Shown here: positions 45,618 through 54,811 of the stretch, one piece after another | How positions within the stretch are numbered: position 1 is the stretch's first letter | How the letters are laid out: each line of letters opens with the position of its first letter | From: Pararhizobium sp. IMCC21322 | GTDB lineage: Bacteria > Pseudomonadota > Alphaproteobacteria > Rhizobiales > GCA-2746425 | Assembly: GCF_030758295.1 (NCBI RefSeq) | Contig: NZ_CP132335.1 | Coordinates: forward strand, 2,084,412 to 2,148,411 | Direction of reading: 5' to 3' | DNA: 64,000 nt | Translations under genes and position numbers: made by a program | Notes under the pieces: model-generated | Database searches by the model: none | Told to the model about the DNA's origin: nothing | What the model saw: only the letters and a program-made list of their open reading frames with translations

Positions 45618-46535
45618 ATGACAAAAATGAATACCTTTGTTCCCCTGCGTCATGTTGCGGTCATGCTGACCATTGAAGAATATGGCAGCATCAACGCAGC
45701 GGCGAGTATTATGGGGATGACCCAATCAGCTCTCACCAAAGCACTGAAAAGAGCCGAGGACGAAATGGGCGTGCGGCTGTTTGACCGCCATGCCAAAGGT
45801 GTCACACCGACCCCGTCGGGCAAGCTGGCTTTGGAACACGCGAAAATCATCCGCAGTCAAAGCGATCAGATTATCAATGCGATTGATGGACTGAGAAACT
45901 CACCCGGCCGGGTTCAGGTCGGAGCAGGGGCATCATTTCTGGATGCCTTGTTACCACGCGCCATAGCCAATGTGGTTTCGCGTTATCCTACAGCGGAAAT
46001 CCATTTGAAGATGGATAATGCGGTGGTGCTTTTGAACATGTTGCGGGAAGGTAAGCTGGACTTGTTGTTTGGCTCAGAATTTCCTGGAGCCGCCGCAATG
46101 GAGGACATTGAGTGGCTGCCCTTGATCGCAAATGAGATGGATGTGGTCGCTCGATCTGGCCACCCATTGGCCGGAAGACATAACATAGGCCCATCTGACT
46201 TGAGAGATTATGGCTGGGTTCTGGGTGGACAGAATGATCCGCCATATCTCCATCTGGAAAGCGTTTTTCGGGCGAAGGGTTGGGTCTTTCCCCATGTCGC
46301 AGTGCACTCGGTCTCGCGGACTGTCGCCATACGCATCGTCCAGCAATCCGATCTTTTGACGCTGTTGCCAAACATGCGCACCAATCCAAACCATAGCGAT
46401 ATTGTGCGCATTGATTGCGAAGACCTGACGTGGACGCGCATTGCAGGCATCGCTGTACGCAAAGGCTACGAACTGCCGCCAGCAGGAAGGGCGTTGCTTT
46501 CCGAGATTAAAAACGTCTGCAAGACCTATAATTAA
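45618..46535 (+). CDS. LysR family transcriptional regulator
   Basis: A 305-residue LysR-type regulator with the N-terminal helix-turn-helix (LTIEEYGSINAAASIMGMTQSALTKALKRAEDEMGVRLFDRH region, about residues 15-60) and a periplasmic-binding-like effector domain starting at GRVQVGAGASFLD. The start is ATG 45618 or 45627. It is divergent from tctB with about 105 bp between the coding starts, so it most likely controls the tctBAC-sulfatase operon; by family logic it would respond to the transported acid or a product of it. Confidence 0.92.
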   Translation: MTKMNTFVPLRHVAVMLTIEEYGSINAAASIMGMTQSALTKALKRAEDEMGVRLFDRHAKGVTPTPSGKLALEHAKIIRSQSDQIINAIDGLRNSPGRVQVGAGASFLDALLPRAIANVVSRYPTAEIHLKMDNAVVLLNMLREGKLDLLFGSEFPGAAAMEDIEWLPLIANEMDVVARSGHPLAGRHNIGPSDLRDYGWVLGGQNDPPYLHLESVFRAKGWVFPHVAVHSVSRTVAIRIVQQSDLLTLLPNMRTNPNHSDIVRIDCEDLTWTRIAGIAVRKGYELPPAGRALLSEIKNVCKTYN

Positions 46536-46712
46536 TCCAGCCTTGGATCAAAACCGTATCCTTTGTGGCATGTTGCGACGAACAGACATGCCCGCAGCTG
46601 CGAGTCGCAGGCAGGGCATGAGCTGCGTCATGCGTATGTGCATCTCAATTCATCAAACGGATCAATTGCAGGCGCTAGGAAACAATGAACAACAAGTGTC
46701 TGCAAGGAACCG

Positions 46713-47543
46713 ATGATGCTGAGTGCAAAAATAATCGAGAACATAATTGATGCCGTGCGCGAGGCTGGCCGGAGCGAAATCATGCCGCGGTTTCGCAAGC
46801 TCGATGCAGCCAGCATCAACTCCAAATCCGCGCCGGATGATCTGGTCACCATCGCCGACGAAAACGCGGAAAAGCTAATTGCAGCATTGGTCCGTCAGGT
46901 TCTTCCTGAGGCTGATTTCGTGGGAGAAGAAGCCAGCGAAAAAGATCCCTCCCTGTTATCCCTGATTGACGGCAGCGAAATGGCCGTGATCATCGATCCG
47001 GTCGATGGAACATGGAACTATGCCAATGGACTGGCGACCTTTGGCAGTATCATAGCTGTTACAAGGCGCGGAGAGACTGTTTTCGGCTTGCTATATGATC
47101 CGGTGATGGATGACTGGATTGCAGCGGAAAAGGGCAGTGGTGCCTGGTCTGTCACCACCGGCGACAGACGCGTCTTGAACTGTACCAAGCCTCAGGACGG
47201 TCTATCTGGATATATTCCCTTCAACATGTTCTCGCCTGATGTGAAGAAAAATCTCTTTGAAGTGTTGCCGCAGTTTGACCGGGTCGCGTCATTGCGTTGC
47301 TCCTGTCATGAATACCGCATGCTGGCGCAAGGCCATGTCGGCTTTTGCATCGCTGCGTCGCTGAAGCCGTGGGATCATGCCGCAGGTGCCTTGATTGTCG
47401 AGGAGGCCGGTGGTGTTGCCAGGCTCATCGACAACACGCCTTATCGTCCGGGTGTCTTTAAAGGCACCATGCTGACCGCGATTAGCGAAGATGTATTTGA
47501 AAATGTGACCGCCATTTTGCAGCCTGTGTTTGCCAAGCAGTAG
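46713..47543 (+). CDS. inositol monophosphatase family protein
   Basis: A 276-residue lithium-sensitive-type phosphatase. Metal and substrate residues are in VGEEAS (Glu), IIDPVDGTWNYANGLATFG (the DPxDGTxNF-like motif, with Tyr for Phe) and KPWDHAAGALIVEEAGGVAR (the WDxAAG motif). Substrates in this family include inositol phosphate, sugar bisphosphates and PAP; the sequence alone does not choose. If the neighbouring sulfatase releases sulfate for assimilation, a PAP-phosphatase role is conceivable but weakly supported. AAGGA lies upstream of the ATG pair at 46713/46716. Confidence 0.86.
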   Translation: MMLSAKIIENIIDAVREAGRSEIMPRFRKLDAASINSKSAPDDLVTIADENAEKLIAALVRQVLPEADFVGEEASEKDPSLLSLIDGSEMAVIIDPVDGTWNYANGLATFGSIIAVTRRGETVFGLLYDPVMDDWIAAEKGSGAWSVTTGDRRVLNCTKPQDGLSGYIPFNMFSPDVKKNLFEVLPQFDRVASLRCSCHEYRMLAQGHVGFCIAASLKPWDHAAGALIVEEAGGVARLIDNTPYRPGVFKGTMLTAISEDVFENVTAILQPVFAKQ

Positions 47544-47545
47544 GC

Positions 47546-48463
47546 TCAGCTTTGTGTGGGCTTTTGCGCCAGTCTTGAGTCTTTGTGTTCTCGGTAAACC
47601 ACGTAAAGTCCAGCCAGAATTGTAATCATGATACCTACTGCTGCCAGACCATTGGGCAAATCTTTGAAAATCAGAAATCCAAAAAATGTTGCCACCGGGA
47701 TTTCAAGATATTGCATGGGTGCAAGGGTTGCGGATGGTGCAAATTTTAAAGACCACGTCATCAAAAGATGCGCGCCAGTACCCAGAACACCGATTGAAAG
47801 TAAAAGGTAAATTTCGGTGGCATTTGGGTATACAAATTGTGAGCTTATGGGTGTGCCGCCCAGCGCGAAAGCTGCATAGGCAAGCGCCAGAATGCCGACC
47901 GCTATCATGCCGCTGACAGCCTGCAGGCTGATAGGATCAACATCCTTTGCAATTTGACGCGTGACCAGCATGAACAATGCAAAATCCACAGCAACGACCA
48001 AAGGCAACAAGGCTGGCGCACCGACTTCGGAAAAACTCGGTTGGATAACCAGTAATGTGCCGAAAAAACCGACCGCACAAGCGGACAGGCGCCGATAGCC
48101 GACGGTTTCGTTGAGAACAAACCGGCCAAGCAGAAGCAGGATAAAGGGCATCACGAATGCGATGGCGATTGCGTCAGCCAATGGAAGATATTTCAGCGAC
48201 ACAAACATCGCCCCCACACCCACAACATGCAGCACTGTTCGGATGACAGTCAGTGAAAATATACGCCGGCTCATATGAAAATGGCGTGTTGTCACAATCA
48301 CAATTGGCAGCAAAATGAGCGCCTGTAACGCAAATCGGACAATCAACAACTGCAACAGGGGAATCGTGCTGCCCAATAGTTTCGCGATGGAATCTCCCAA
48401 TGGCGCGAGTAGACAGAAGCCGATCATGAGGCTGATACCCAAAACAGGGCGGTCATTGTTCAT
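47546..48463 (-). CDS. EamA/DMT family transporter
   Basis: A ten-helix drug/metabolite transporter with two EamA domains: the first from GISLMIGFCLLAPLGDSIAKLLG, with LKYLPLADAIAIAFVMPFILLLLGRF, the second from LLPLVVAVDFALFMLVTRQI with ATLAPMQYLEIPVATFFGFLIFKDLP. With the ATG at 48463 it is 305 residues, the normal length; the frame is open to 48565 but the extra 34 residues are not helix-forming. It ends two bases from the stop of the phosphatase gene. Substrate unknown. The 292 bp between this gene start and the permease gene at 48755 hold no gene I can support. Confidence 0.86.
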   Translation of the reverse strand: MNNDRPVLGISLMIGFCLLAPLGDSIAKLLGSTIPLLQLLIVRFALQALILLPIVIVTTRHFHMSRRIFSLTVIRTVLHVVGVGAMFVSLKYLPLADAIAIAFVMPFILLLLGRFVLNETVGYRRLSACAVGFFGTLLVIQPSFSEVGAPALLPLVVAVDFALFMLVTRQIAKDVDPISLQAVSGMIAVGILALAYAAFALGGTPISSQFVYPNATEIYLLLSIGVLGTGAHLLMTWSLKFAPSATLAPMQYLEIPVATFFGFLIFKDLPNGLAAVGIMITILAGLYVVYREHKDSRLAQKPTQS

Positions 48464-48755
48464 TGGTAAATTACCGAAGGTCGAATCTGGTGAGGAACTT
48501 GGTTGGCGCACACCTTCAGGTTTTAGCTGCAGGGATGCAAGACCCTGATTGATAGCCGATCTCAACCGGTTTTAAATTGAGTGTTTCAGCCGCTGCGATT
48601 GCCGCATCTCAGGTTTCAGATACATCACAGGAAGGCTCGGTCCGTTTTTCAACATTCATATTGAAGGGTCTTGCAGACCTTTCTCGACAACTGGAAACCA
48701 GATCTATCGTTCTGATATTAGTGCATCGCGGAACCACGCTTCAACGGCTCAAGTC

Positions 48756-49808
48756 CTAGAGCAGGGTCCATAAGTGGAACAGCAATCCAGCCAGAAACGA
48801 GCCACCCAAAGCCAGAGCAAGATACAAGACAAAAACCTGTTTCTTGACCAACGCGAAGACGGCAAGCGCTGCGGGCAGGGAAGTCACCCCTCCGGCGACG
48901 AGAAATGCCAGTCCCGCGCCCGGTGCCATGCCCTGTTCCACCAAGCCGCCAACAAGCGGGAGGGCCGCATACCCATTCAGATAGGCCGGGACTCCAACCA
49001 ATGTTGCGATTGCAATTGGCAAAACACCTTCCCCGCCAAGCGAGCGCGACACAAGGTCAGCAGGCAGATAGGTCAGCATCAGGCTTTCCAGAATGTAAGC
49101 CAGGAACAGCCATTTGGTCAGAAAGAGTGTGATTTTGACGCCTTCACGAAAAAATCGATCAACACGTGTCTTGTCCTGCCAGAAGCGCCACGCGACCGGC
49201 TTTGCCATGCTGACCTTCGTTCCACCACAGCCGCCATTGCCAACACCGTCTTTCAGTGTATCAAGCAGCCTTCCGTTCGCTGAAAGAAGATAGACCACCG
49301 TGCCGCCCAAAAGGCCCAGACTTACAGCTGCCAGTGTTTTCACAAGTGCAAATTCAACACCCAGAACGCCTGCAGTCAGCACGAACATGGACGGGTCCAT
49401 AATGGGTGACGCCAGCCAAAAAGCCATGACAGCTGCCAAAGGCACACCCATGGACAGGAGTGCGGCAATTAACGGGATCACACCACAAGAGCAGAACGGA
49501 GACAGCGCGCCAGCAATCGCGGCCAATACAATCATCTTTCGCGGTGATCCCTGAAAGACGCGCGCAATTAAACCATCAGCGCCCGTTGCGCTGGCATAGG
49601 CTGCCAAGCCAATGGACAGCAGCAGAAACGGAAATGTTTGCAACAGATTGGAAAGGGCAAACTGGAAGCTGCTGGATGCCTGTGGCGGGTTTATCGCCAG
49701 CAAGACAGACAATATCAGCAGCGAAACAAACCAGACCTGTCCCTTGTTCCAAAAACCAGCGACATTTATGACGAAGGGCCAAACTGCAAACGGCTTTGAT
49801 TGTAACAT
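48756..49808 (-). CDS. ArsP/DUF318-type permease (probable metalloid or metal efflux)
   Basis: A polytopic membrane protein with about eight to ten helices. The signature ALSPFCSCGVIPLIAALLSMGVPLAAVMAFWLASPIMDPS (in pieces), with its Cys-x-Cys, is that of the DUF318/ArsP permeases, and a second Cys-containing loop reads GNGGCGGTKV. A repeat-related signature ATLVGVPAYLNGYAALPLVGGLVEQG occurs in the second half. It follows an ArsR gene by about 57 bp and is probably controlled by it. Trivalent organoarsenical efflux is known for ArsP; the actual substrate here is inferred. Start ATG 49808, or TTG 49844. Confidence 0.8.
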   Translation of the reverse strand: MLQSKPFAVWPFVINVAGFWNKGQVWFVSLLILSVLLAINPPQASSSFQFALSNLLQTFPFLLLSIGLAAYASATGADGLIARVFQGSPRKMIVLAAIAGALSPFCSCGVIPLIAALLSMGVPLAAVMAFWLASPIMDPSMFVLTAGVLGVEFALVKTLAAVSLGLLGGTVVYLLSANGRLLDTLKDGVGNGGCGGTKVSMAKPVAWRFWQDKTRVDRFFREGVKITLFLTKWLFLAYILESLMLTYLPADLVSRSLGGEGVLPIAIATLVGVPAYLNGYAALPLVGGLVEQGMAPGAGLAFLVAGGVTSLPAALAVFALVKKQVFVLYLALALGGSFLAGLLFHLWTLL

Positions 49809-49865
49809 TTCTAAATATCCGGATTTATAGTTATTTAAAGTCAAAAAAGGGAGGCCGCGTTCTTC

Positions 49866-50180
49866 TCAGGCCGCGTCCTCACTTGCAACGCCCAGACCAA
49901 TGCAACACTCATCCGTCAGGAAAGAAACAGTCTGATTCATGATGTCAAAATCAACGCGGTTCAGCACTTCGCGGCCATTTTTCTGCTGAACAACAAGGCC
50001 TGTATGAACAAGGCTGGACAGATGATGAGACAGGGTCGAGGCCGGCATTTTCAAATGCGATCCAATTTCACCGACATTCAATCCTGGTTCTCCGGCCCGC
50101 ACCAGAAGACGATAAATCTCCAGACGTGCTTCGTGGCCAAGGGCTGCAAGCAGGGGGGCATAGGTCATGTTCTCATTCAT
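49866..50180 (-). CDS. ArsR family metalloregulatory repressor
   Basis: A 104-residue winged-helix repressor. LLAALGHEARLEIYRLLVRAGEPGLNVGEIGSHLKMPASTLSHHLSSL (in pieces) is the ArsR helix-turn-helix. It lacks the classical ELCVCDL site in the recognition helix but has an adjacent Cys pair near the C-terminus (TDECCIGLG), like ArsR proteins with C-terminal arsenite sites. A perfect palindrome lies ten bases before its start, indicating autoregulation of arsR and the permease gene. Confidence 0.9.
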   Translation of the reverse strand: MNENMTYAPLLAALGHEARLEIYRLLVRAGEPGLNVGEIGSHLKMPASTLSHHLSSLVHTGLVVQQKNGREVLNRVDFDIMNQTVSFLTDECCIGLGVASEDAA

Positions 50181-50189
50181 CCTACTAAT

Positions 50190-50209
50190 ATAACTAATAA
50201 TCTAGTTAT
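50190..50209. promoter_or_regulatory. palindromic ArsR operator
   Basis: ATAACTA at 50190-50196 and TAGTTAT at 50203-50209 form a perfect seven-base inverted repeat with a six-base spacer, immediately upstream of the arsR start (minus strand). Size, symmetry and location fit an ArsR/SmtB operator overlapping the arsR promoter. Confidence 0.75.
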
Positions 50210-50306
50210 GTAAAGACTTTTCAAATGTACGGCGTTACTGGTCCATTATTGACCTGAACGACCACCTCTGATTCTGTGGAGTGGGGCTGGTGCGAAGGAA
50301 TTGCCG

Positions 50307-51182
50307 ATGAGCTATGTGCATGCCTGGAAATCCAACGGCGAGATTATTTCGAACAGTGACGCAATTGCCCCTTGGTGGAGCATTACGAAAACAGTCATTG
50401 CTGTGGCATGCCTCAAGTTCTGGGAAGCTGGTGATCTGGAGCTTGATAAGCCGCTCCGGAATCGTCCTTTCACGCTACGGCAGCTCTTGAGGCACACAGC
50501 TGGTGTTCCCAATTACGGGCGCGTCAAAGCCTATCACGATGCAGTATCGGGAAAGCAGAAAGCCTGGTCCGCCGAGAAGCTTTTAGCTGTTGTGAAGGCT
50601 GACACTCTGGATTTTGCGCCGGGCCAGGGATGGAACTACTCCAATACAGGCTATCTGCTGGTGCGGCAGCTGTTGGAAGATATTTCGGACAGACCCTTTG
50701 CTGAACTCATTCATCGAACCATTTTTGGCCCCCTTGATCTCAGCTCTGCTTCCATCGTGCAGACAAAAGCAGACCTTGAAAAATGCCGGTATATGAAAAA
50801 CACCGGGTATGATGCCGGCTGGGTCTATCACGGTCTGGCAAGCGGAACGGCGGCGGATGCAGTTGGTTTTCTCGATCATATTCTCCACTCCGACTTTCTG
50901 ACGCCCGCTTCAAAGATGGCTCTGCAAGACAGGGTTGAGGTTGGTGGACCTCTGCCCGACCGGCCCTGGCAGACCTGCAATTATGGTTTGGGTGTAATGT
51001 GCGGTGAGACGAAAAATGCAGGGCAGGTCATCGGCCATTCTGGCGCGAGCCCATTTTCGGTTTCGGCGCTGTATCATTTCTCCGATTTGCCGGTTCCGGT
51101 AACGGCCTGTGCGTTTCATTCCGGCACTGATGAAGGGAAAACTGAATGGGAGGTTCTGCGGCTGGCTCAAAAGTGCCAATAG
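50307..51182 (+). CDS. serine hydrolase (beta-lactamase/esterase family)
   Basis: A 291-residue penicillin-binding-protein-like hydrolase. The catalytic SxxK is in WWSITKTVIAVACLKF near residue 29, the YxN motif in WNYSNTGYLLVRQL, and the third motif in IGHSGASPF. There is no signal peptide, so this is more likely a cytoplasmic esterase or peptidase than a true beta-lactamase. It is shorter than class C enzymes. The ATG at 50307 has AAGGA eight bases upstream. Confidence 0.85.
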   Translation: MSYVHAWKSNGEIISNSDAIAPWWSITKTVIAVACLKFWEAGDLELDKPLRNRPFTLRQLLRHTAGVPNYGRVKAYHDAVSGKQKAWSAEKLLAVVKADTLDFAPGQGWNYSNTGYLLVRQLLEDISDRPFAELIHRTIFGPLDLSSASIVQTKADLEKCRYMKNTGYDAGWVYHGLASGTAADAVGFLDHILHSDFLTPASKMALQDRVEVGGPLPDRPWQTCNYGLGVMCGETKNAGQVIGHSGASPFSVSALYHFSDLPVPVTACAFHSGTDEGKTEWEVLRLAQKCQ

Positions 51183-51272
51183 CTGCTGGAGCCGCTTTGC
51201 ACAGGCATTCTTGTCGTTTGACCTGTGCCAGTTTATGAACGCTTCCATTCACTGCCCGAAGCCTTCAAACCT

Positions 51273-52457
51273 ATGAGTCAAACTTCCATGAAGACCACCC
51301 CCTACAAACTCGCCGCTTCTGTGCGCAGTGCGGTCGATCCGTTTTTGGCAATGGATGTCATGGTGGCTGCCCAGGCGCGCTCGGGAGAGGGCAAGCAGGT
51401 TCTGCATATGGAAGTTGGCGAGCCAGGACATCAGGCACCTTTGATCGTACGGGAAGCCGCAAAAGCTGCCATTGATCACGACCGGATTTCCTACACACCG
51501 GCCTTGGGGCTATTGTCCTTGAGGGAACGCATTTCCGCACATTATCAGGACGCCTACGGGGCTGTCGTTCCACATGAACGGATTGCCATCACAACCGGAT
51601 CTTCGGCAGCGTTTATTCTCAGCTTTTTGTCGGCTTTCGACGCTGGCGCGCGTGTTGGCCTGGCAGCGCCAGGCTATCCGGCCTACCGTAATGTTTTGAA
51701 GGCTCTGGGCCTGGTTGCCGTCTCAATCCCGGTCAAAGCAGAAAACAGATATGTCATCACAGCCGATGATCTGCAGGCTGTGCATGATCAGACGCCACTG
51801 GACGGCGTGTTGATTGCAAGCCCGGCCAATCCATCAGGCACCATGCTGTTGCCAGATGCATTTGCGCAATTGATCGCGTGTTGCGCGCAGAACGGCATCA
51901 GATTTATCTCGGATGAAATCTATCATGGGATTGTCTTTGAGGGCACAGCCAGAACGGCATTGTCGCATACCGACCAATCCATCATCATCAACTCATTTTC
52001 CAAATATTACTGCATGACCGGTTGGCGCATTGGCTGGATGGTGCTGCCGGAAGATCTGGTGCGTCCGGTGGAACGGTTGGCACAATCCCTATACATTTCT
52101 GCGCCCTATATTTCGCAGATTGCAGCCGCAAAGGCGTTTGATGCATCAGACGAGTTGGATGCGATCTGCCAGCAATATGCCGCTAACCGGCAAAAACTTC
52201 TGAAAGCCTTGCCTGAAATCGGGTTTGAGGGCCTTCATCCCGCAGATGGAGCTTTCTACATCTACGCAAATGCCGGGCGCTTCACCAATGATGCTTTGAG
52301 TTTTTCAAAATCGCTTTTGGATAACACTGGTGTTGCCGCCACACCGGGCGTGGATTTTGACCCTGATCACGGCCAGACCATGATGCGGTTTTCCTTCGCC
52401 GGCGACGAAGTTACCATCGACAAGGCTATTGATGCCATGGCGCGCTGGCTGGGATAG
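51273..52457 (+). CDS. class I/II pyridoxal-phosphate aminotransferase
   Basis: An aspartate-aminotransferase-fold enzyme. HMEVGEPGHQAP near the N-terminus, ASPANPSGTMLL (the Asn that contacts PLP), ISDEIYHGI and the PLP lysine in SFSKYYCMTGWRIGW are the family marks. Starts at 51273 or 51288 give 394 or 389 residues; the frame opening at 51225 is unlikely. The substrate is not clear; the adjacent LysE-type exporter gene suggests amino acid metabolism with overflow export. The two genes are eight bases apart. Confidence 0.88.
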   Translation: MSQTSMKTTPYKLAASVRSAVDPFLAMDVMVAAQARSGEGKQVLHMEVGEPGHQAPLIVREAAKAAIDHDRISYTPALGLLSLRERISAHYQDAYGAVVPHERIAITTGSSAAFILSFLSAFDAGARVGLAAPGYPAYRNVLKALGLVAVSIPVKAENRYVITADDLQAVHDQTPLDGVLIASPANPSGTMLLPDAFAQLIACCAQNGIRFISDEIYHGIVFEGTARTALSHTDQSIIINSFSKYYCMTGWRIGWMVLPEDLVRPVERLAQSLYISAPYISQIAAAKAFDASDELDAICQQYAANRQKLLKALPEIGFEGLHPADGAFYIYANAGRFTNDALSFSKSLLDNTGVAATPGVDFDPDHGQTMMRFSFAGDEVTIDKAIDAMARWLG

Positions 52458-52464
52458 GCAGTAT

Positions 52465-53073
52465 ATGAGTTTTTGGGGACCTGTTCTTGCGGGTTTTTCG
52501 CTTGGCGGTGGGCTGATTGTGGCCATCGGTGCGCAAAACGCCTTTGTGTTGCGCCTTGGGCTCCTGCGCAGTCACGTCTTTGCAATCTGTCTGCTTTGCG
52601 CCTTGTCGGATGCCGTTCTGATTATTCTTGGCATTGCCGGGCTGGATACGCTGGTCCAGCGCTCACCACTGCTTCTGACAACCGTGACTTATGGCGGTGC
52701 ATTGTTTCTGTTTGTGTATGGCCTGATGGCATTTCGCAGGGTGTTCACGCCGGAGGCAATGAAAACCGCCCAGAAAGAAGCGCCAACCCTGGCAGCTGCT
52801 GTCGCAACAGCGCTGGCTTTCACGTTTCTCAATCCGCATGTTTATCTGGATACGGTACTACTGCTGGGAAGCTTTTCGGCCAAATATTTGGGGCAGGAGC
52901 GCGTTGCATTTGGCGTCGGCGCTGTAACCGCTTCATTTGCCTGGTTTTTTGGCCTCGGCTATGGCGCGCGCCTGCTTGCGCCTGTGTTCGCACGGCCACT
53001 CGCGTGGCAGGTGCTGGACGTGCTGATTGGCAGCGTTATGTGGTTGCTCGCCGCGTCACTGCTTTTTAGCTAG
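52465..53073 (+). CDS. LysE/ArgO family amino acid exporter
   Basis: A 202-residue, six-helix exporter. PVLAGFSLGGGLIVAIGAQNAFVLRLGLLRSH (in pieces) and FTFLNPHVYLDTVLLLGSFSAKY match LysE/ArgO, which pump out basic amino acids. The ATG at 52465 is chosen to put helix 1 at the N-terminus; the frame opens earlier inside the aminotransferase gene. No LysR-type regulator lies next to it. Its last eight bases overlap the convergent small gene. Confidence 0.9.
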   Translation: MSFWGPVLAGFSLGGGLIVAIGAQNAFVLRLGLLRSHVFAICLLCALSDAVLIILGIAGLDTLVQRSPLLLTTVTYGGALFLFVYGLMAFRRVFTPEAMKTAQKEAPTLAAAVATALAFTFLNPHVYLDTVLLLGSFSAKYLGQERVAFGVGAVTASFAWFFGLGYGARLLAPVFARPLAWQVLDVLIGSVMWLLAASLLFS

Positions 53074-53248
53074 CAGGTTTTGCCGGAGCTGAGATCGATT
53101 TGTGCATGGGAGCGCTTTTGTGCTTGGTGCACAAAGACTGAGCTGCCTGTACGGATTTGATGCCGATTTCGCCGTAGTGCGAATCCAATTCCTTATCTTT
53201 TGCCCGGTCTTCCTTGCAGCGAAAACCCTTTGATTTCATCAATTGCAT
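53066..53248 (-). CDS. small basic protein of unknown function
   Basis: A 60-residue protein: MQLMKSKGFRCKEDRAKD, then KELDSHYGEIGIKSVQAAQ and a Lys/Ser/Pro-rich tail. A GGAG ribosome binding site lies about eight bases before the ATG at 53248, and HYGEIGIKSV recalls a short conserved motif of small alphaproteobacterial proteins. It overlaps the LysE gene by eight bases tail to tail. It could still be a chance frame. Confidence 0.45.
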   Translation of the reverse strand: MQLMKSKGFRCKEDRAKDKELDSHYGEIGIKSVQAAQSLCTKHKSAPMHKSISAPAKPAS

Positions 53249-53478
53249 CACTCAACTCCAATACACATAGTCAGGTCAGTAACGTGCTGACAACGCACGA
53301 CATCGCCATATTATTCCCAAGTCTGCGCCAGTTAAGTGAATCAAGTCTTAAGCCAGTGCATCAAATTGACTTGTTTTGAACCAATTGAAATTTGTAGAAA
53401 AGCATCGCAGTCGCCACGAAATGCGATATCTATGAGAGCCCAGTCAGGCTGCAGCCTCTTTTTGCGCAGGGATAGTTT

Positions 53479-54810
53479 TTGAACCGGACCGTCAACAGAT
53501 CTATTTCACCTGATCCATTCTCGCTGCCAAAGCCCGAGTTAGCGCAGGAGACAGGGCATGTCGTTGTAGAGGCGTCCACAAGAGAACTTGCGGGGCTGGC
53601 CTTGCAGGGAATGCTGCTCACAGCTCTCACCTTGGGGCTTTATCGGTTCTGGTATGTCACAAGGGTCCGAAAGTATTTCTGGGCACACACACGCATTGGC
53701 AATTACCCGCTGGAATTCACCGGCCATCCAGTTGATTTGATCGTCGGCTTCTTCATGGCTGTAGCAATATTGCTGCCGCTCTATCTGGGTCTGTTTGTTG
53801 TGTCATTGGGTTTGCAAAATGGCGTTCTGGCCGCCAATTTGGGGGCTGTTTTGGTAGTGTGGTTTCTCAGCCAGTTTGGGCTGTACCGCGCCAGAAACTA
53901 CCGCCTTACAAGAATGCTGTGGCGCGGTCTGCGGTTCCGGCAGGGTGGATCCGGTATCATCTACGCGCTTCTGTCGACAATTTGGCTTGTGATCGGGCTG
54001 GCCAGCCTGGGGTTGCTTTGGCCAGCGCGCCGCCTTGCATTGCAGGCCTATAAAATGCGCAACACCTGCTTTGGGAACCAGACGGCCAGTTTTGACGCAT
54101 CACTGACACCGCTTTACCGCGCCGGCTGGCCGTTATTTCTGGGTGTGGCTCTGATCAGCACATGGACAGTCTGGCAATTTGCAAACATCTGGCAGGCAAC
54201 ACCCGGAACGTTTGATATTTTGGATGTTCTGGGATCTGACCTGCGCAATATGAGCTTCGAAGACACTGTGCGCGCAATTCCCTTTGCCGATATTCTTTGG
54301 GTCCTGAGCATCGCGGGCTTCGCGTTCGTTGCTGTTTTGGCGCTTGCCGGGCCTTCTTACCTGGCGGCTGAAACACGTCATTTTGCAGGTGCCACATCGT
54401 TTGGCGTAGTCAGAATGAACTCAAAGCTCACAAGGTCATCCTTAGTCGCCGTTTGGGGGCGGTTTCTGGCGATCCTGGCAGTTTTCAGCGCCGTTTATCT
54501 TGGACTGGGTGCCGTCCTTTTCGGAGCGTTTCTGTATTCCGATTTGCCTGTCGGCATTCTGGACAGCGCCACAACCCGCTTCTGGTTTTTTGCGGCTCTT
54601 TTTCTGTATTACTGCATCGGCTTCATAACCTATGCAGTCATTCATCTGGTCCATTTGCGTTTCCAGCTCTGGCGCGCGATCGGCAATTCCATGTCGTTTT
54701 CGCCAACAGACCCGATATCCAGCATAGCCGTAGGATCGGCAGAAGAGTTGCGCCGCCGCGATGGGTTTGGCGAGGGTATCGCAGACGCCCTGGACGCGGG
54801 CGGGGTGTAA
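53479..54810 (+). CDS. DUF898 (YjgN) family membrane protein
   Basis: A 443-residue polytopic protein in two related halves. TLGLYRFWYVTRVRKYFWAHTRIGNYPLEF (in pieces) is the DUF898 signature, echoed in the second half by AVYLGLGAVLFGAFLY and the Arg-rich region IHLVHLRFQLWRAIGNSM. The start is TTG 53479 with AGGGA upstream. Function unknown. The next gene begins two bases after its stop and encodes an M48 peptidase, a pairing that recurs in proteobacteria. Confidence 0.86.
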   Translation: MNRTVNRSISPDPFSLPKPELAQETGHVVVEASTRELAGLALQGMLLTALTLGLYRFWYVTRVRKYFWAHTRIGNYPLEFTGHPVDLIVGFFMAVAILLPLYLGLFVVSLGLQNGVLAANLGAVLVVWFLSQFGLYRARNYRLTRMLWRGLRFRQGGSGIIYALLSTIWLVIGLASLGLLWPARRLALQAYKMRNTCFGNQTASFDASLTPLYRAGWPLFLGVALISTWTVWQFANIWQATPGTFDILDVLGSDLRNMSFEDTVRAIPFADILWVLSIAGFAFVAVLALAGPSYLAAETRHFAGATSFGVVRMNSKLTRSSLVAVWGRFLAILAVFSAVYLGLGAVLFGAFLYSDLPVGILDSATTRFWFFAALFLYYCIGFITYAVIHLVHLRFQLWRAIGNSMSFSPTDPISSIAVGSAEELRRRDGFGEGIADALDAGGV

Positions 54811-54811
54811 G

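Noticed and set aside
48577-48759. A 60-codon open frame in the gap before the permease gene
   Set aside because: It begins with GTG, has no ribosome binding site and no recognisable similarity, and runs into the end of the permease gene; treated as chance.
50307-51182. Beta-lactamase conferring resistance
   Set aside because: The SxxK, YxN and HxG motifs fit the superfamily, but there is no signal peptide and the chain is too short for a class C enzyme; an esterase or peptidase is more likely.
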